From NCBI GenBank assembly GCA_016929035.1, contig JAFGJP010000095.1, forward strand, positions 1-7,184: a DNA stretch of 7,184 nt, given 5' to 3'. Both the position numbers and the translations under genes were made by a program. Source of the stretch: Candidatus Auribacterota bacterium (GTDB lineage: Bacteria > Auribacterota > JAFGBW01 > JAFGJP01). The notes under the pieces were generated by a model, which ran no database searches, was not told the DNA's origin, and saw nothing but the letters and a program-made list of their open reading frames with translations. Of this stretch, positions 1-6,298 are shown piece by piece. Every line of letters begins with the position of its first letter. The stretch's first letter is position 1.

Positions 1-854
1 CTGAATCTCTCCCTGAAGACAGTGAGAAGGTCAAAGAGCATCTTCTTGCACTTACAGGACTGATTCTGCTAAAAAAAGAATACATCAGATCAGATGATGT
101 GCCTCTTATCTCAAGGGCCTGGCTCTACACAGAAAACGGAGACGATGAGAAAAAGCTTCTCCAGTTAATCAAAAAAATTATTATCAGAAAAGTGAACGTG
201 GATGAAGCATCTGAAGAAGCCCGGTCATTTGATTTTCTGTCTGACGCGGACAAGGCGTCAGAGTCTTTCAGAGCGTATCTTTCAAAGACGGAAGACTATC
301 AGCGTCTTTATAAGGAGTGGAAGAAAGGGAAAAAGCCGGGTGAAGAGAGCAAACCTCCTGATCCTTTAGATATTTTCTCCGGTAAAATAGCCATTTTTTT
401 CAGTCTTGATCTGTTTTACGGGTCAAAGAGCGTTTCTGTCATTCTCTCCTCTAAAGAGAAGCCTTTCCTGACGAACGGGGAGTGGGATCAGGAGAAAGGA
501 AGCGTGTCATTGAACATCTCTTCTCCTTCGAAAAGCAGGCTTCCCGAAGCCTTCTACGCTTTTTGGAGCGTCCCTGACGGGAAGTTCCAAAAGGAACATT
601 TTGGAGGCATTGTTCTTGAAAAACAGGACCTGTGGGAATATTCTTTCTGGGAAAGCGGCCTGGAAGAAAGAGACAAAAAGGAGTGGCGTGATTTTGTCGG
701 CCTTCTCACAAGCGGAAAGGATCTGAAGAACGAGCTAGAAGCCTTCCATTTTACCTCTTCGGCCGTTGGAGAAACGGATGAAAAAAGAGAGGACAAACTC
801 CCGGATACGCCAAGGAACCTGATATTGAAAAACCTTAAAAAGGAAGAAAAATAG
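1..854 (+). CDS. Hypothetical protein, C-terminal part (5' end outside window)
   Basis: The reading frame is open from the left edge (first full codon at position 3) to a TAG at 852-854, giving 283 visible residues. A GTG at 99 could pose as a start, but the 32 codons before it are open in frame and read like the same protein (ending in IRSDDV), so the true start is probably upstream of the window. I do not recognise the family. The protein is hydrophilic and rich in Lys, Glu, Asp and Ser, with no membrane segment. The first half is mostly charged and probably helical. The middle (about residues 125-200 of the visible part) is richer in Phe, Trp and Tyr and may be a folded beta-rich domain. 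The tail is lysine/glutamate-rich and probably disordered. It converges on the methyltransferase gene 65 bp downstream. Function unknown. Confidence 0.75.
   Translation, partial: ESLPEDSEKVKEHLLALTGLILLKKEYIRSDDVPLISRAWLYTENGDDEKKLLQLIKKIIIRKVNVDEASEEARSFDFLSDADKASESFRAYLSKTEDYQRLYKEWKKGKKPGEESKPPDPLDIFSGKIAIFFSLDLFYGSKSVSVILSSKEKPFLTNGEWDQEKGSVSLNISSPSKSRLPEAFYAFWSVPDGKFQKEHFGGIVLEKQDLWEYSFWESGLEERDKKEWRDFVGLLTSGKDLKNELEAFHFTSSAVGETDEKREDKLPDTPRNLILKNLKKEEK
240..262. repeat. Perfect 8-bp stem-loop inside the first gene
   Basis: TCTGACGC (240-247) and GCGTCAGA (255-262) are exact reverse complements separated by a 7-base loop. The element lies inside coding sequence for SDADKASE and has no T-run after it, so it is not a standard terminator. 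It may be chance. Confidence 0.4.
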
Positions 855-874
855 TCTCCTTTCCATTCATGCCC

Positions 875-892
875 GTCAGCTGCCAGGCTGAC
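875..892. terminator. Small hairpin between convergent genes (weak terminator candidate)
   Basis: GTCAGC (875-880) and GCTGAC (887-892) form a perfect 6-bp stem with a 6-base loop, in the 65-bp gap between two convergent genes. The position suits a shared terminator, but neither strand shows a clear T-run after the stem, so the call is weak. Confidence 0.25.
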
Positions 893-919
893 AGTCAGGG
901 ATTCTGAACGATAGTGAGA

Positions 920-1642
920 TCACTGTGCCGGCTTTTTTGCGATGCAGGAATACCCGAGCGTATCCAGCTTTCTTTTGTCCAGTTTATCAAGATGATGAGA
1001 GAGCGCAGGGATGATGACCGTAAAAAAGATCTTTGAAAAAGGTTCTATCAGGAAGGTCAGTATTTTTGTTATGAGCCTTCTTTTCCTGGGAAAGAGATTT
1101 CTGTGGCATCTTATCAGCATGTTCCCCAGGCAGAGAAAATATCCGCCGTGAGGGATGATGCTTTCGACTTCGAAGCCCGCGTTCTTTAACAGGTATTCCA
1201 GGCCGTAATGGGTATAGCGGTAAAAGTCGTAGGGCTCCTGATGGATCTTCCCGCTGAACGGCACGGTCACGTACAGCCTTCCGCCCGGCTTGAGTATTTT
1301 ATAGGCTTCATCGAGAAAATCATTTGGCCTGGATAAGTGTTCCAGGACCTGGGTGGCGATGACGGCGTCAAAGACGTCCTTTTTAACGGAAATGCGGCTG
1401 AGATCGCAGTAAAAGTCCAGATCGGTGTAGTCCCACGATTTTTTGCCTTTCCCGAAGTCGCATGAAAAATATCTTTGATTTTTAAAAAGAGGCCTGTACC
1501 AGCACTCGCCCGCCCCGGCGTCAAGAACAAGAGAATCAGGAGGAATTTGCCGAGATACTTTTTCAAGGAATTCCGTAACGTGCCATCTGGCCGCTTCAAG
1601 CTTTTCCGCATATTTTTTAGAAAACAATTTCTTGTAGTTCAT
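920..1642 (-). CDS. Class I SAM-dependent methyltransferase (Methyltransf_11 type)
   Basis: This 240-residue protein has the Rossmann-fold methyltransferase signature. Motif I, LDAGAGEC, lies at residues 40-47 and binds S-adenosylmethionine. A probable ribose-binding acid is Asp62 in CDFGKG. FDAVIATQVLEHLSRP (91-106) is the motif IV/post-motif region typical of the Methyltransf_11 and UbiE-like group. LKPGGRLYVTVPF (117-129) is the strand-5 segment. Residues 188-214 are hydrophobic and may touch the membrane, a common feature of methyltransferases that act on lipids or cell-surface glycans. The substrate cannot be read from the sequence. The ATG at 1642 is the first possible start because an in-frame TGA lies three codons upstream; the ribosome site is weak. 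It is transcribed alone, divergently from the omptin gene, with its own promoter. Confidence 0.85.
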   Translation of the reverse strand: MNYKKLFSKKYAEKLEAARWHVTEFLEKVSRQIPPDSLVLDAGAGECWYRPLFKNQRYFSCDFGKGKKSWDYTDLDFYCDLSRISVKKDVFDAVIATQVLEHLSRPNDFLDEAYKILKPGGRLYVTVPFSGKIHQEPYDFYRYTHYGLEYLLKNAGFEVESIIPHGGYFLCLGNMLIRCHRNLFPRKRRLITKILTFLIEPFSKIFFTVIIPALSHHLDKLDKRKLDTLGYSCIAKKPAQ

Positions 1643-1693
1643 GGCCCGTCAACATGTCCCGCGTTGATTCAAAAAACCGTTCAAGATAAAAGT

Positions 1694-1722
1694 ATTATAC
1701 AGTCAGCGTGAAGCCGGGTGAA
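1694..1722 (-). promoter_or_regulatory. Sigma70-like promoter of the methyltransferase gene
   Basis: Read on the minus strand, TTCACC (1717-1722, 4 of 6 to TTGACA) is followed after exactly 17 bases by a perfect TATAAT (1694-1699). Transcription would start near 1687 and give a leader of about 45 bases before the ATG at 1642. Confidence 0.6.
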
Positions 1723-1729
1723 ATAGTTA

Positions 1730-1757
1730 TTTAAAATTTCGTTCCATAATGTAAAAT
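1730..1757 (+). promoter_or_regulatory. Possible promoter of the omptin gene
   Basis: TTTAAA (1730-1735) and TAAAAT (1752-1757) are spaced by 16 bases, 100 or so bases upstream of the omptin start. The region is AT-rich, so such matches arise by chance, and other -10-like words lie nearby (CATAAT 1745-1750, TATAAG 1777-1782). The remainder of the 226-bp divergent region shows nothing else I can support. Confidence 0.3.
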
Positions 1758-1856
1758 AGAGAACGGGAATTAAAGCTATAAGTATCAAAGTGCGAGGGAT
1801 AAAAAAATGAGATTTTTATTCTGTAACATTTCATGCGGATCATGAGAACAGGTAAA

Positions 1857-1863
1857 AAGGAGG
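1857..1863 (+). promoter_or_regulatory. Strong Shine-Dalgarno site that fixes the omptin start
   Basis: AAGGAGG sits 5 bases before the ATG at 1869. An in-frame ATG at 1833 would give a longer product, but that extension (MRIMRTGKKEDG) is hydrophilic, contains the ribosome site itself and would bury the signal peptide. The start is therefore 1869. Confidence 0.85.
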
Positions 1864-1868
1864 ATGGG

Positions 1869-2828
1869 ATGAGGAAAATCGTGTTTTTTTTCTGTTTTGT
1901 TTTTGTTTTGTCGCTTTCGGCAGAGGGCTTTTCCCGTGATGTCGATTTTTCAGCAGATATCGGGATATCCCGTCTCACAGGAGACAATACCTATAACATT
2001 TTGGATTTTCCTTTCCTGTACGGTACCGGAGAAAGTAAGCTCGAATGGGATGTCGATAACTATTTGCTGGATTTAGGTGTTCAGGCTGATTACCGGGATA
2101 AATTTATTTTAAGCTTTGAGTATTCTACATCTATCTCCAGCGGAAGCGGAAAGATGAGAGATAGAGACTGGTATTACGAGCCTGTCTATAACTTCTATTT
2201 TTTTGACCTTATCAGCGATACGTCCTCAAACGTTGAGTCAGACGTCAGCATATATGACTTGAGGTTAAGATGGAAAATGCGCGCCGTGGGGGCAAGCCAG
2301 AACTTCAGGCCGGTTTTTTCGATAGGCTACCTGAACCAGAAGTGGGATGGATATGAAGCTTATGATCTGGAGGGTTATCAGACTTTTTTAGGATTGAGCG
2401 AAATGTTTTCCCTGACATCTTCCACTCCTTATATTACATATGAAATAGAGCATAAAATCCCTTACATAGGGATAGGTGCTGAAATCATCGCGCATGACAG
2501 GGTCAGGGTCGTCTTCAGCTTGGATTATTCTTCGATCGCCGAATCTGAAGATAAAGACGATCATGTTGAAAGAGGCAAGACAGCGGAGACAGATGCTAAT
2601 GGAGATTATTACAGCTTCAAGGGCGAGGTCCTGTGGGAGTTTCATGAAGACATGATGTTGTCCCTGTTCGTTAAAAAGGTGAAAATAGAAACAGACGGGA
2701 AGCAGACGCAGACGTGGTACAAGGCTGAAGGGAGTACTCCCGCCGGAACAACGCTGACAGTCGACAGAAACGACATTTCAAGCGACCAGATTTATTTCGG
2801 GGTGAAGTACACTTATCTTTTTCCCTGA
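1869..2828 (+). CDS. Omptin-family outer-membrane protease (MEROPS A26-like)
   Basis: This is a 319-residue precursor, close to the OmpT precursor in length. Residues 1-18 or so are a Sec signal peptide (Arg-Lys, then a Phe/Val-rich core, then LSLSA). The rest alternates short amphipathic strands and polar loops, as in a 10-strand outer-membrane barrel. By hand alignment to E. coli OmpT recalled from memory, MRDRDW (96-101) matches its VDQDW segment, giving Asp98 and Asp100 for the catalytic pair D83/D85. ESEDKDDH (225-232) matches ESSDNDEH, giving Asp230 and His232 for D210/H212 and Asp228 for the S1 residue D208. KIPYIG (196-201) matches KMPYIG, and the protein ends in the barrel pattern FGVKYTYLFP. 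OmpT's other S1 residue, E27, seems to be Tyr42 here, and its LPS-binding arginines are not clearly kept, so specificity may differ. A final Pro after the terminal Phe is unusual. The family cleaves proteins and peptides at the cell surface; the substrate here is unknown. Confidence 0.82.
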   Translation: MRKIVFFFCFVFVLSLSAEGFSRDVDFSADIGISRLTGDNTYNILDFPFLYGTGESKLEWDVDNYLLDLGVQADYRDKFILSFEYSTSISSGSGKMRDRDWYYEPVYNFYFFDLISDTSSNVESDVSIYDLRLRWKMRAVGASQNFRPVFSIGYLNQKWDGYEAYDLEGYQTFLGLSEMFSLTSSTPYITYEIEHKIPYIGIGAEIIAHDRVRVVFSLDYSSIAESEDKDDHVERGKTAETDANGDYYSFKGEVLWEFHEDMMLSLFVKKVKIETDGKQTQTWYKAEGSTPAGTTLTVDRNDISSDQIYFGVKYTYLFP

Positions 2829-2932
2829 TGAAAGATTGAAAGACAACAGTCAGAATAGAGGGCAAAGACAGGTCTTTCGCAGGCGGAAATTCTTATCAGG
2901 GTACAGACGATTTCGCTGGATAAGTAGGGCAG

Positions 2933-3985
2933 ATGTCTAAAAGCGTCATAAGGACAATCTTTTACAGTGGTATCATTCTTTCCATCAGGGCTTTTTTTCA
3001 AAGATGGCCCAGATGGGTCCAGTATACGTTTGTGATATTGTCCGGCACCGTCTTTGGATCGATCATATCTTTAAAGATCTACGGGCTGATCTTTAAAGAT
3101 ATCGTTGCGACGGAGAATATTTATCTTAAGACCTATAATGCGGTCATCAGCATCGGCCTTTTCCTCTTGTTGTCCTCTTTTTTTTCGTACTGCCTGTATC
3201 TGCTGTTTATCATGAAGTGGATCTCGATTGGGGGGAAGAGATCAAAGAGCGGATTCCGGGGTAAAATGAAAGGATTTTTTGGCAAGGACAGCCGGGAGGC
3301 GGAGGAATACAGGCCGAAAAATCTTACCAACGCCCCGATCGAAGACGTGTTGGACAATGCCGATGAAAAGCAGCTGGGCGCTTTATCAAAGATCCTCAAT
3401 ATAGAGGCCGCGACCAGGGAGGCGATCCTTGATAAAATGTGCTTTCTGGCCCAGTCGACAGCGAGGCATCTGACAAGGAAGTTTTTGAAAAAGAAAAGCG
3501 ATTATGACCAGGTCTACAAAAGCCTTGTAAGAAGCGTGGCGAAGAAGCTTAAAATAAAACATTCCCTTATAGAGACCACTTCGGAGATCGAGGTCAAGAT
3601 ATCCCAGAAGGTCATTGAAACCGTATGGGAGAAACTGACGCCTGAGCAGAAGAAAGAGCTTGAGGAGACTCTCCGTCGGGAAGCGGAAAAGTACGGCAAG
3701 ACAGCAGGCGTTGCGACTTCCGGCAGTATTTTCGCGGCTTTGACAGCTGCCCAGCTTTCAGGGTTCAGCATCTACATTTTGGCGACGACCGCTCTGGGAG
3801 CCCTGAATCTCAGCCTGGGGGCTGGCCTTTATACAGCGCTCACAAGCGCGATAAGCGTTATTACCGGTCCTGTCGGCTGGATCGGCGCCGGGCTCTTCAC
3901 CATATGGCACCTGGATAAGCCGAATTACAAAAAACTGATACCAGCCATAATCTATATCTCTTCCATGAGGACCGGATATAAATAG
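2933..3985 (+). CDS. UPF0174/YaaW-like protein with two N-terminal membrane helices
   Basis: This 350-residue protein can be divided into three parts. The N-terminus has two likely membrane helices (about 31-54 and 69-96), then a basic linker. A helical charged region (about 134-255) includes IEDVLDNADEKQL and LTPEQKKELEETL. A C-terminal small-residue-rich hydrophobic part (257-345) contains ITGPVGWIGAG and PNYKKLIPAIIYISSMR. The last two parts resemble E. coli YaaW and other UPF0174/COG4735 proteins as I remember them; that family has no established function. The N-terminal helices are not part of the core family as I know it. The ATG at 2933 is the first start after an in-frame TAA four codons upstream; the ribosome site (AGGG) is weak. 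It lies 104 bp after the omptin gene on the same strand and may share its transcript. The gene carries a perfect inverted repeat at 3065-3102. Confidence 0.65.
   Translation: MSKSVIRTIFYSGIILSIRAFFQRWPRWVQYTFVILSGTVFGSIISLKIYGLIFKDIVATENIYLKTYNAVISIGLFLLLSSFFSYCLYLLFIMKWISIGGKRSKSGFRGKMKGFFGKDSREAEEYRPKNLTNAPIEDVLDNADEKQLGALSKILNIEAATREAILDKMCFLAQSTARHLTRKFLKKKSDYDQVYKSLVRSVAKKLKIKHSLIETTSEIEVKISQKVIETVWEKLTPEQKKELEETLRREAEKYGKTAGVATSGSIFAALTAAQLSGFSIYILATTALGALNLSLGAGLYTALTSAISVITGPVGWIGAGLFTIWHLDKPNYKKLIPAIIYISSMRTGYK
3065..3102. repeat. Perfect 15-bp inverted repeat with self-palindromic arms
   Basis: Bases 3065-3079 and 3088-3102 are exact reverse complements with an 8-base spacer. Each arm contains the 12-bp palindrome ATCTTTAAAGAT (3067-3078 and 3089-3100), so the two copies are also direct repeats 22 bp apart, about two helical turns. 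The copies fall in different reading frames (ISLKI and IFKDI), so protein repetition does not explain them. No T-run follows, which argues against a terminator. I could not find the 12-mer elsewhere in the window. Confidence 0.7.
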
Positions 3986-4038
3986 CATGTTTCCAGGCAG
4001 ATGCTGTCTTCGATAAGTCATCTATTTTCAAATAAATA

Positions 4039-4088
4039 TGTCAGAAACGGACAGAAAGCAGGGGCCTTTTCTCTTTTTCTTTCTGACA
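4039..4088. terminator. Inverted repeat between convergent genes, possible bidirectional terminator
   Basis: TGTCAGAAA (4039-4047) is the exact reverse complement of TTTCTGACA (4080-4088). A second copy of the left arm core, CAGAAAG (4052-4058), can pair with the same right arm (CTTTCTG, 4079-4085), so two hairpins compete. The loop contains a pyrimidine-rich run (4066-4082). On the minus strand the stem is followed by an AT-rich stretch (TATTTATTTG). The 159-bp gap at 3986-4144 between the convergent UPF0174-type and GT2 genes holds nothing else I can support. Confidence 0.35.
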
Positions 4089-4144
4089 CGACGCTTTGAA
4101 GCTGAACAGCTGAGGGAGAGATGTTCGAAACGGCCGGGATTCAT

Positions 4145-4843
4145 TTAACGTCGTATTTTAAAAGACCAGACTCTCCAGATTGCTTCCAGGATTATCCTTG
4201 AGCCCATTTTTGATTTTCCTGCCTTTCGTTCAGAAAAGATGATGGGGATTTCTATGCAGGAGTAGCCTTGACAAATGGCTTTGTATTTTAATTCTATCAG
4301 AAAAGAATAGCCCTGGGACCTTAACTGGTCTGGATCTATACGTTTCAGAACATCTGTTCGCCAGGTATTATAGCCTCCGGTGTAATCACTTATTCCCTTC
4401 CCCAGTATCGTCCTTGCGTATAAGTTACCGGCTTTGCTTATCGCTCTTCTGAATGCGTTCCAGTTAACGACCTTTCCGCCATCAACATACCGGGATCCCA
4501 CGACAAAATCGCAGTCTTTGATCTTGCTGTAAAATTCGGCCAGGCACGCGGGATCGTGGCTTAAGTCAGAATCCATCTGCGTGACAATCTCATAGCCGTG
4601 GTTTATTGCGTATTTAAACCCCATTATGTACGCGGAAGCAAGGCCGAGCCTTTCCGGCCTGTGCAGCACTTTTATGTTCTCGCTGTTTTTTTCAAGCTCT
4701 TGAAGGATTTCCTTTGAGCCGTCTTTTGAATTATCATCGATAAAAAGAATGTCGATGTCCGGAATGGTCTGGATGATCTTGCCGACGACTGCCGGGATGG
4801 TCTCTGATTCGTTTAAAACAGGCAGGATGATGATCTTTTTCAT
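4145..4843 (-). CDS. GT2 polyprenol-phosphate sugar synthase (dolichol-phosphate mannose synthase type)
   Basis: This 232-residue single-domain enzyme is close to the length of soluble DPM1-type synthases. It has LPVLNE (7-12), DDNSKDGS (36-43), the metal- and nucleotide-binding QMDSDLSHDP (89-98, DxD at Asp91/Asp93), GSRYVDGG (116-123), SDYTGGYNTWR (152-162), GYSFLIEL (178-185) and FSERKAGKSKM (203-213). Together they are typical of the DPM1/Ppm1 branch of GT2. The family moves mannose, or sometimes glucose or another sugar, from a nucleotide sugar to a polyprenyl phosphate on the cytoplasmic face. No GtrA-like or other membrane domain is attached. The frame is open for 70 more codons upstream, but those lie inside the GT-C gene and read as charged nonsense, so the ATG at 4843 is the start. 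It overlaps the GT-C stop as ATGA, indicating translational coupling. Which sugar is used cannot be told. Confidence 0.88.
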   Translation of the reverse strand: MKKIIILPVLNESETIPAVVGKIIQTIPDIDILFIDDNSKDGSKEILQELEKNSENIKVLHRPERLGLASAYIMGFKYAINHGYEIVTQMDSDLSHDPACLAEFYSKIKDCDFVVGSRYVDGGKVVNWNAFRRAISKAGNLYARTILGKGISDYTGGYNTWRTDVLKRIDPDQLRSQGYSFLIELKYKAICQGYSCIEIPIIFSERKAGKSKMGSRIILEAIWRVWSFKIRR

Positions 4844-6207
4844 TTGTCCGTATTGCCGATTTTGACTAAAGCGCTTCTCTCTGTTTGCCGTACGATTTTC
4901 CCGCTTTTTAACGCGGACTGGATCAAGGGGTTGTCTGCGCTCATCTGCCGCAGGCTGTTTGTTTCGATCATGATCATGATTTCTATGTATCGAGCTCCTT
5001 TTTTTATCAGGTTTTTCAGCTGTGGGGGAGTTGCCGTAATGGGCATGACCCATCCTTTGCGATGAGAGTGGTAAAAAAGTTCGGAATGTGTTCCGTAGTC
5101 ATTGATCAGAACAATCAGGTCTTTTTTGTCTGAGTTGCCTTTTATGCGCTGAGCGTCCTCATAGATCTCCTCGATCTTATTTCCAAAGAAATATTTCGTG
5201 TTGCTGACGGTTAACGCTAAAGTCGCCAGCAATATGATTATTGTCCCGGCGCGGATGCCCCCCTGTTTCAGCGAAGCGGCGCCCAGGGTATTATTCTTGA
5301 AAGTGATTTCCCTGATATCCCATACGAGCGTCAGACCGATACCTGTAAAGATGGCTATTGGGAAAGTTATCAGTATTTGATAGTAATCGTGCCCTTTGTT
5401 CATAAAAGGAAATGCGACGATAAAGATTATCGTTGAAGCAAGCCAGAACCAGGGAAGCTTATTGGGGGAATATTTTCTTGAAAAAAACAGGCCAAGGACC
5501 ATGAAGACAATCAATATTTCACCAAAAACCAGCCTCTTCAGTCTCTGGAACATCAGAGAGACAAATTCATGTGAAGTTAATATCTGCCAGTCAAATAATC
5601 CGTATGCGTTGACTTTACTCATGACCCCGAAGGACAGATTGTTGATTTCCGTCAGTTTATGGCTGTGAAAATACCATAAGAAAGTCGTTCCAAGAGTAAT
5701 CAGGCCGAACAGCCACAATGATGGTCTGATGAAAAAGCGCCACCTGAACTTCCTGAATGAAAGATAAAGCAAAGGGAGTCCAAGTACAAGAGAGGGGATT
5801 TTTATAAGAAAACATGATACGCCGAACAATAAAGCTAAAATATAATCCTGCCATTTATTGTGTTCTGTCCATTTCATAAAATGAAAAAGAAGCGCTACAG
5901 AGAAGAAGAGCATCGTGGACTCAAGCATGAATGCCCTTCGGTAATAGGCGACAAGCGGCATCAGCATAAAAGATAACAGGCTGAATACGGCCACGGTTTC
6001 CTTTTTGTACAGATTGAATACAAGCTTATAAAAATAAAGAGACGAAAAAACAAAAGCAATAAGAGACAGCAGCCTGCCTGCGAGATCATTAAAGCCAAAC
6101 ACTCTGTATAACAGCGCGACAACATATGAATATATCGGGAATTCTGTTTCGCCGACTATTCCGCTGGTGTCTCCTCTTTCATCGATCCGGGGAAAGAAGA
6201 TGTTCAT
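4840..6207 (-). CDS. GT-C membrane glycosyltransferase (PMT_2/GT39-like), N-terminus apparently missing
   Basis: This 455-residue polytopic protein has about ten hydrophobic segments (near 23-38, 44-64, 72-88, 95-112, 121-150, 162-180, 229-243, 253-269, 275-297 and 319-335) and a soluble C-terminal domain (about 340-455). RIDERGDTSGIVGETEFPIYSY (7-28), the RRAFMLES stretch (90-97) and KGHDYYQI (271-278) are typical, as I recall, of bacterial PMT_2/ArnT-like transferases that use polyprenyl-phosphate sugars outside the membrane. Relatives begin about 50 residues earlier, with a first helix and an outer loop carrying the catalytic acid. Here an in-frame TAA (6247-6249) closes the frame 14 codons before the ATG. 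GAGGA at 6212-6216 is a fair ribosome site, so the short form may be translated. Whether it is active is doubtful. The gene is coupled to the GT2 synthase downstream by an ATGA overlap. Confidence 0.75.
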   Translation of the reverse strand: MNIFFPRIDERGDTSGIVGETEFPIYSYVVALLYRVFGFNDLAGRLLSLIAFVFSSLYFYKLVFNLYKKETVAVFSLLSFMLMPLVAYYRRAFMLESTMLFFSVALLFHFMKWTEHNKWQDYILALLFGVSCFLIKIPSLVLGLPLLYLSFRKFRWRFFIRPSLWLFGLITLGTTFLWYFHSHKLTEINNLSFGVMSKVNAYGLFDWQILTSHEFVSLMFQRLKRLVFGEILIVFMVLGLFFSRKYSPNKLPWFWLASTIIFIVAFPFMNKGHDYYQILITFPIAIFTGIGLTLVWDIREITFKNNTLGAASLKQGGIRAGTIIILLATLALTVSNTKYFFGNKIEEIYEDAQRIKGNSDKKDLIVLINDYGTHSELFYHSHRKGWVMPITATPPQLKNLIKKGARYIEIMIMIETNSLRQMSADNPLIQSALKSGKIVRQTERSALVKIGNTDK

Positions 6208-6211
6208 GCTT

Positions 6212-6216
6212 TCCTC
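6212..6216 (-). promoter_or_regulatory. Shine-Dalgarno site of the GT-C gene
   Basis: On the minus strand, GAGGA ends 4 bases before the ATG at 6207. The same bases also read in frame as part of NYEES, which continues the expected family sequence, so this ribosome site may be a by-product of former coding sequence. Confidence 0.45.
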
Positions 6217-6243
6217 ATAATTTGTTGTAATCTGTTCAACAAG

Positions 6244-6272
6244 ATCTTAGCCGGCAGGAATTAATCAGTAAA
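6244..6272 (-). promoter_or_regulatory. Weak promoter candidate before the GT-C gene
   Basis: On the minus strand, TTTACT (6267-6272) and TAAGAT (6244-6249) are spaced by 17 bases; each matches the sigma70 consensus at 4 of 6 positions. It would start transcription near 6237 and give a leader of about 30 bases. The match is weak, and the gene may simply be read from the promoter of the NapH-like gene upstream. Confidence 0.2.
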
Positions 6273-6298
6273 AGGGGATAGGACCAGCAGTTCTTTTT

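Noticed and set aside
1693..1698. TATTAT as a plus-strand -10 box for the omptin gene.
   Set aside because: No -35 at a workable distance; the bases overlap the much better minus-strand TATAAT of the methyltransferase promoter.
1833..1868. Earlier ATG for the omptin gene.
   Set aside because: It would include the strong Shine-Dalgarno site as coding sequence and place 12 hydrophilic residues before the signal peptide.
2864..2877. Palindrome AAAGAC-AG-GTCTTT between the omptin and UPF0174-type genes as a terminator or operator.
   Set aside because: A 2-base centre cannot form that full hairpin, no clean T-run follows, and a 12-base symmetry with a 2-base gap is close to chance level.
4844..5053. 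A 70-residue N-terminal extension of the GT2 synthase.
   Set aside because: It lies entirely inside the GT-C gene in another frame, reads as charged low-quality sequence, and the family begins at MKKIIILPVLNE. The ATGA overlap marks the real start.
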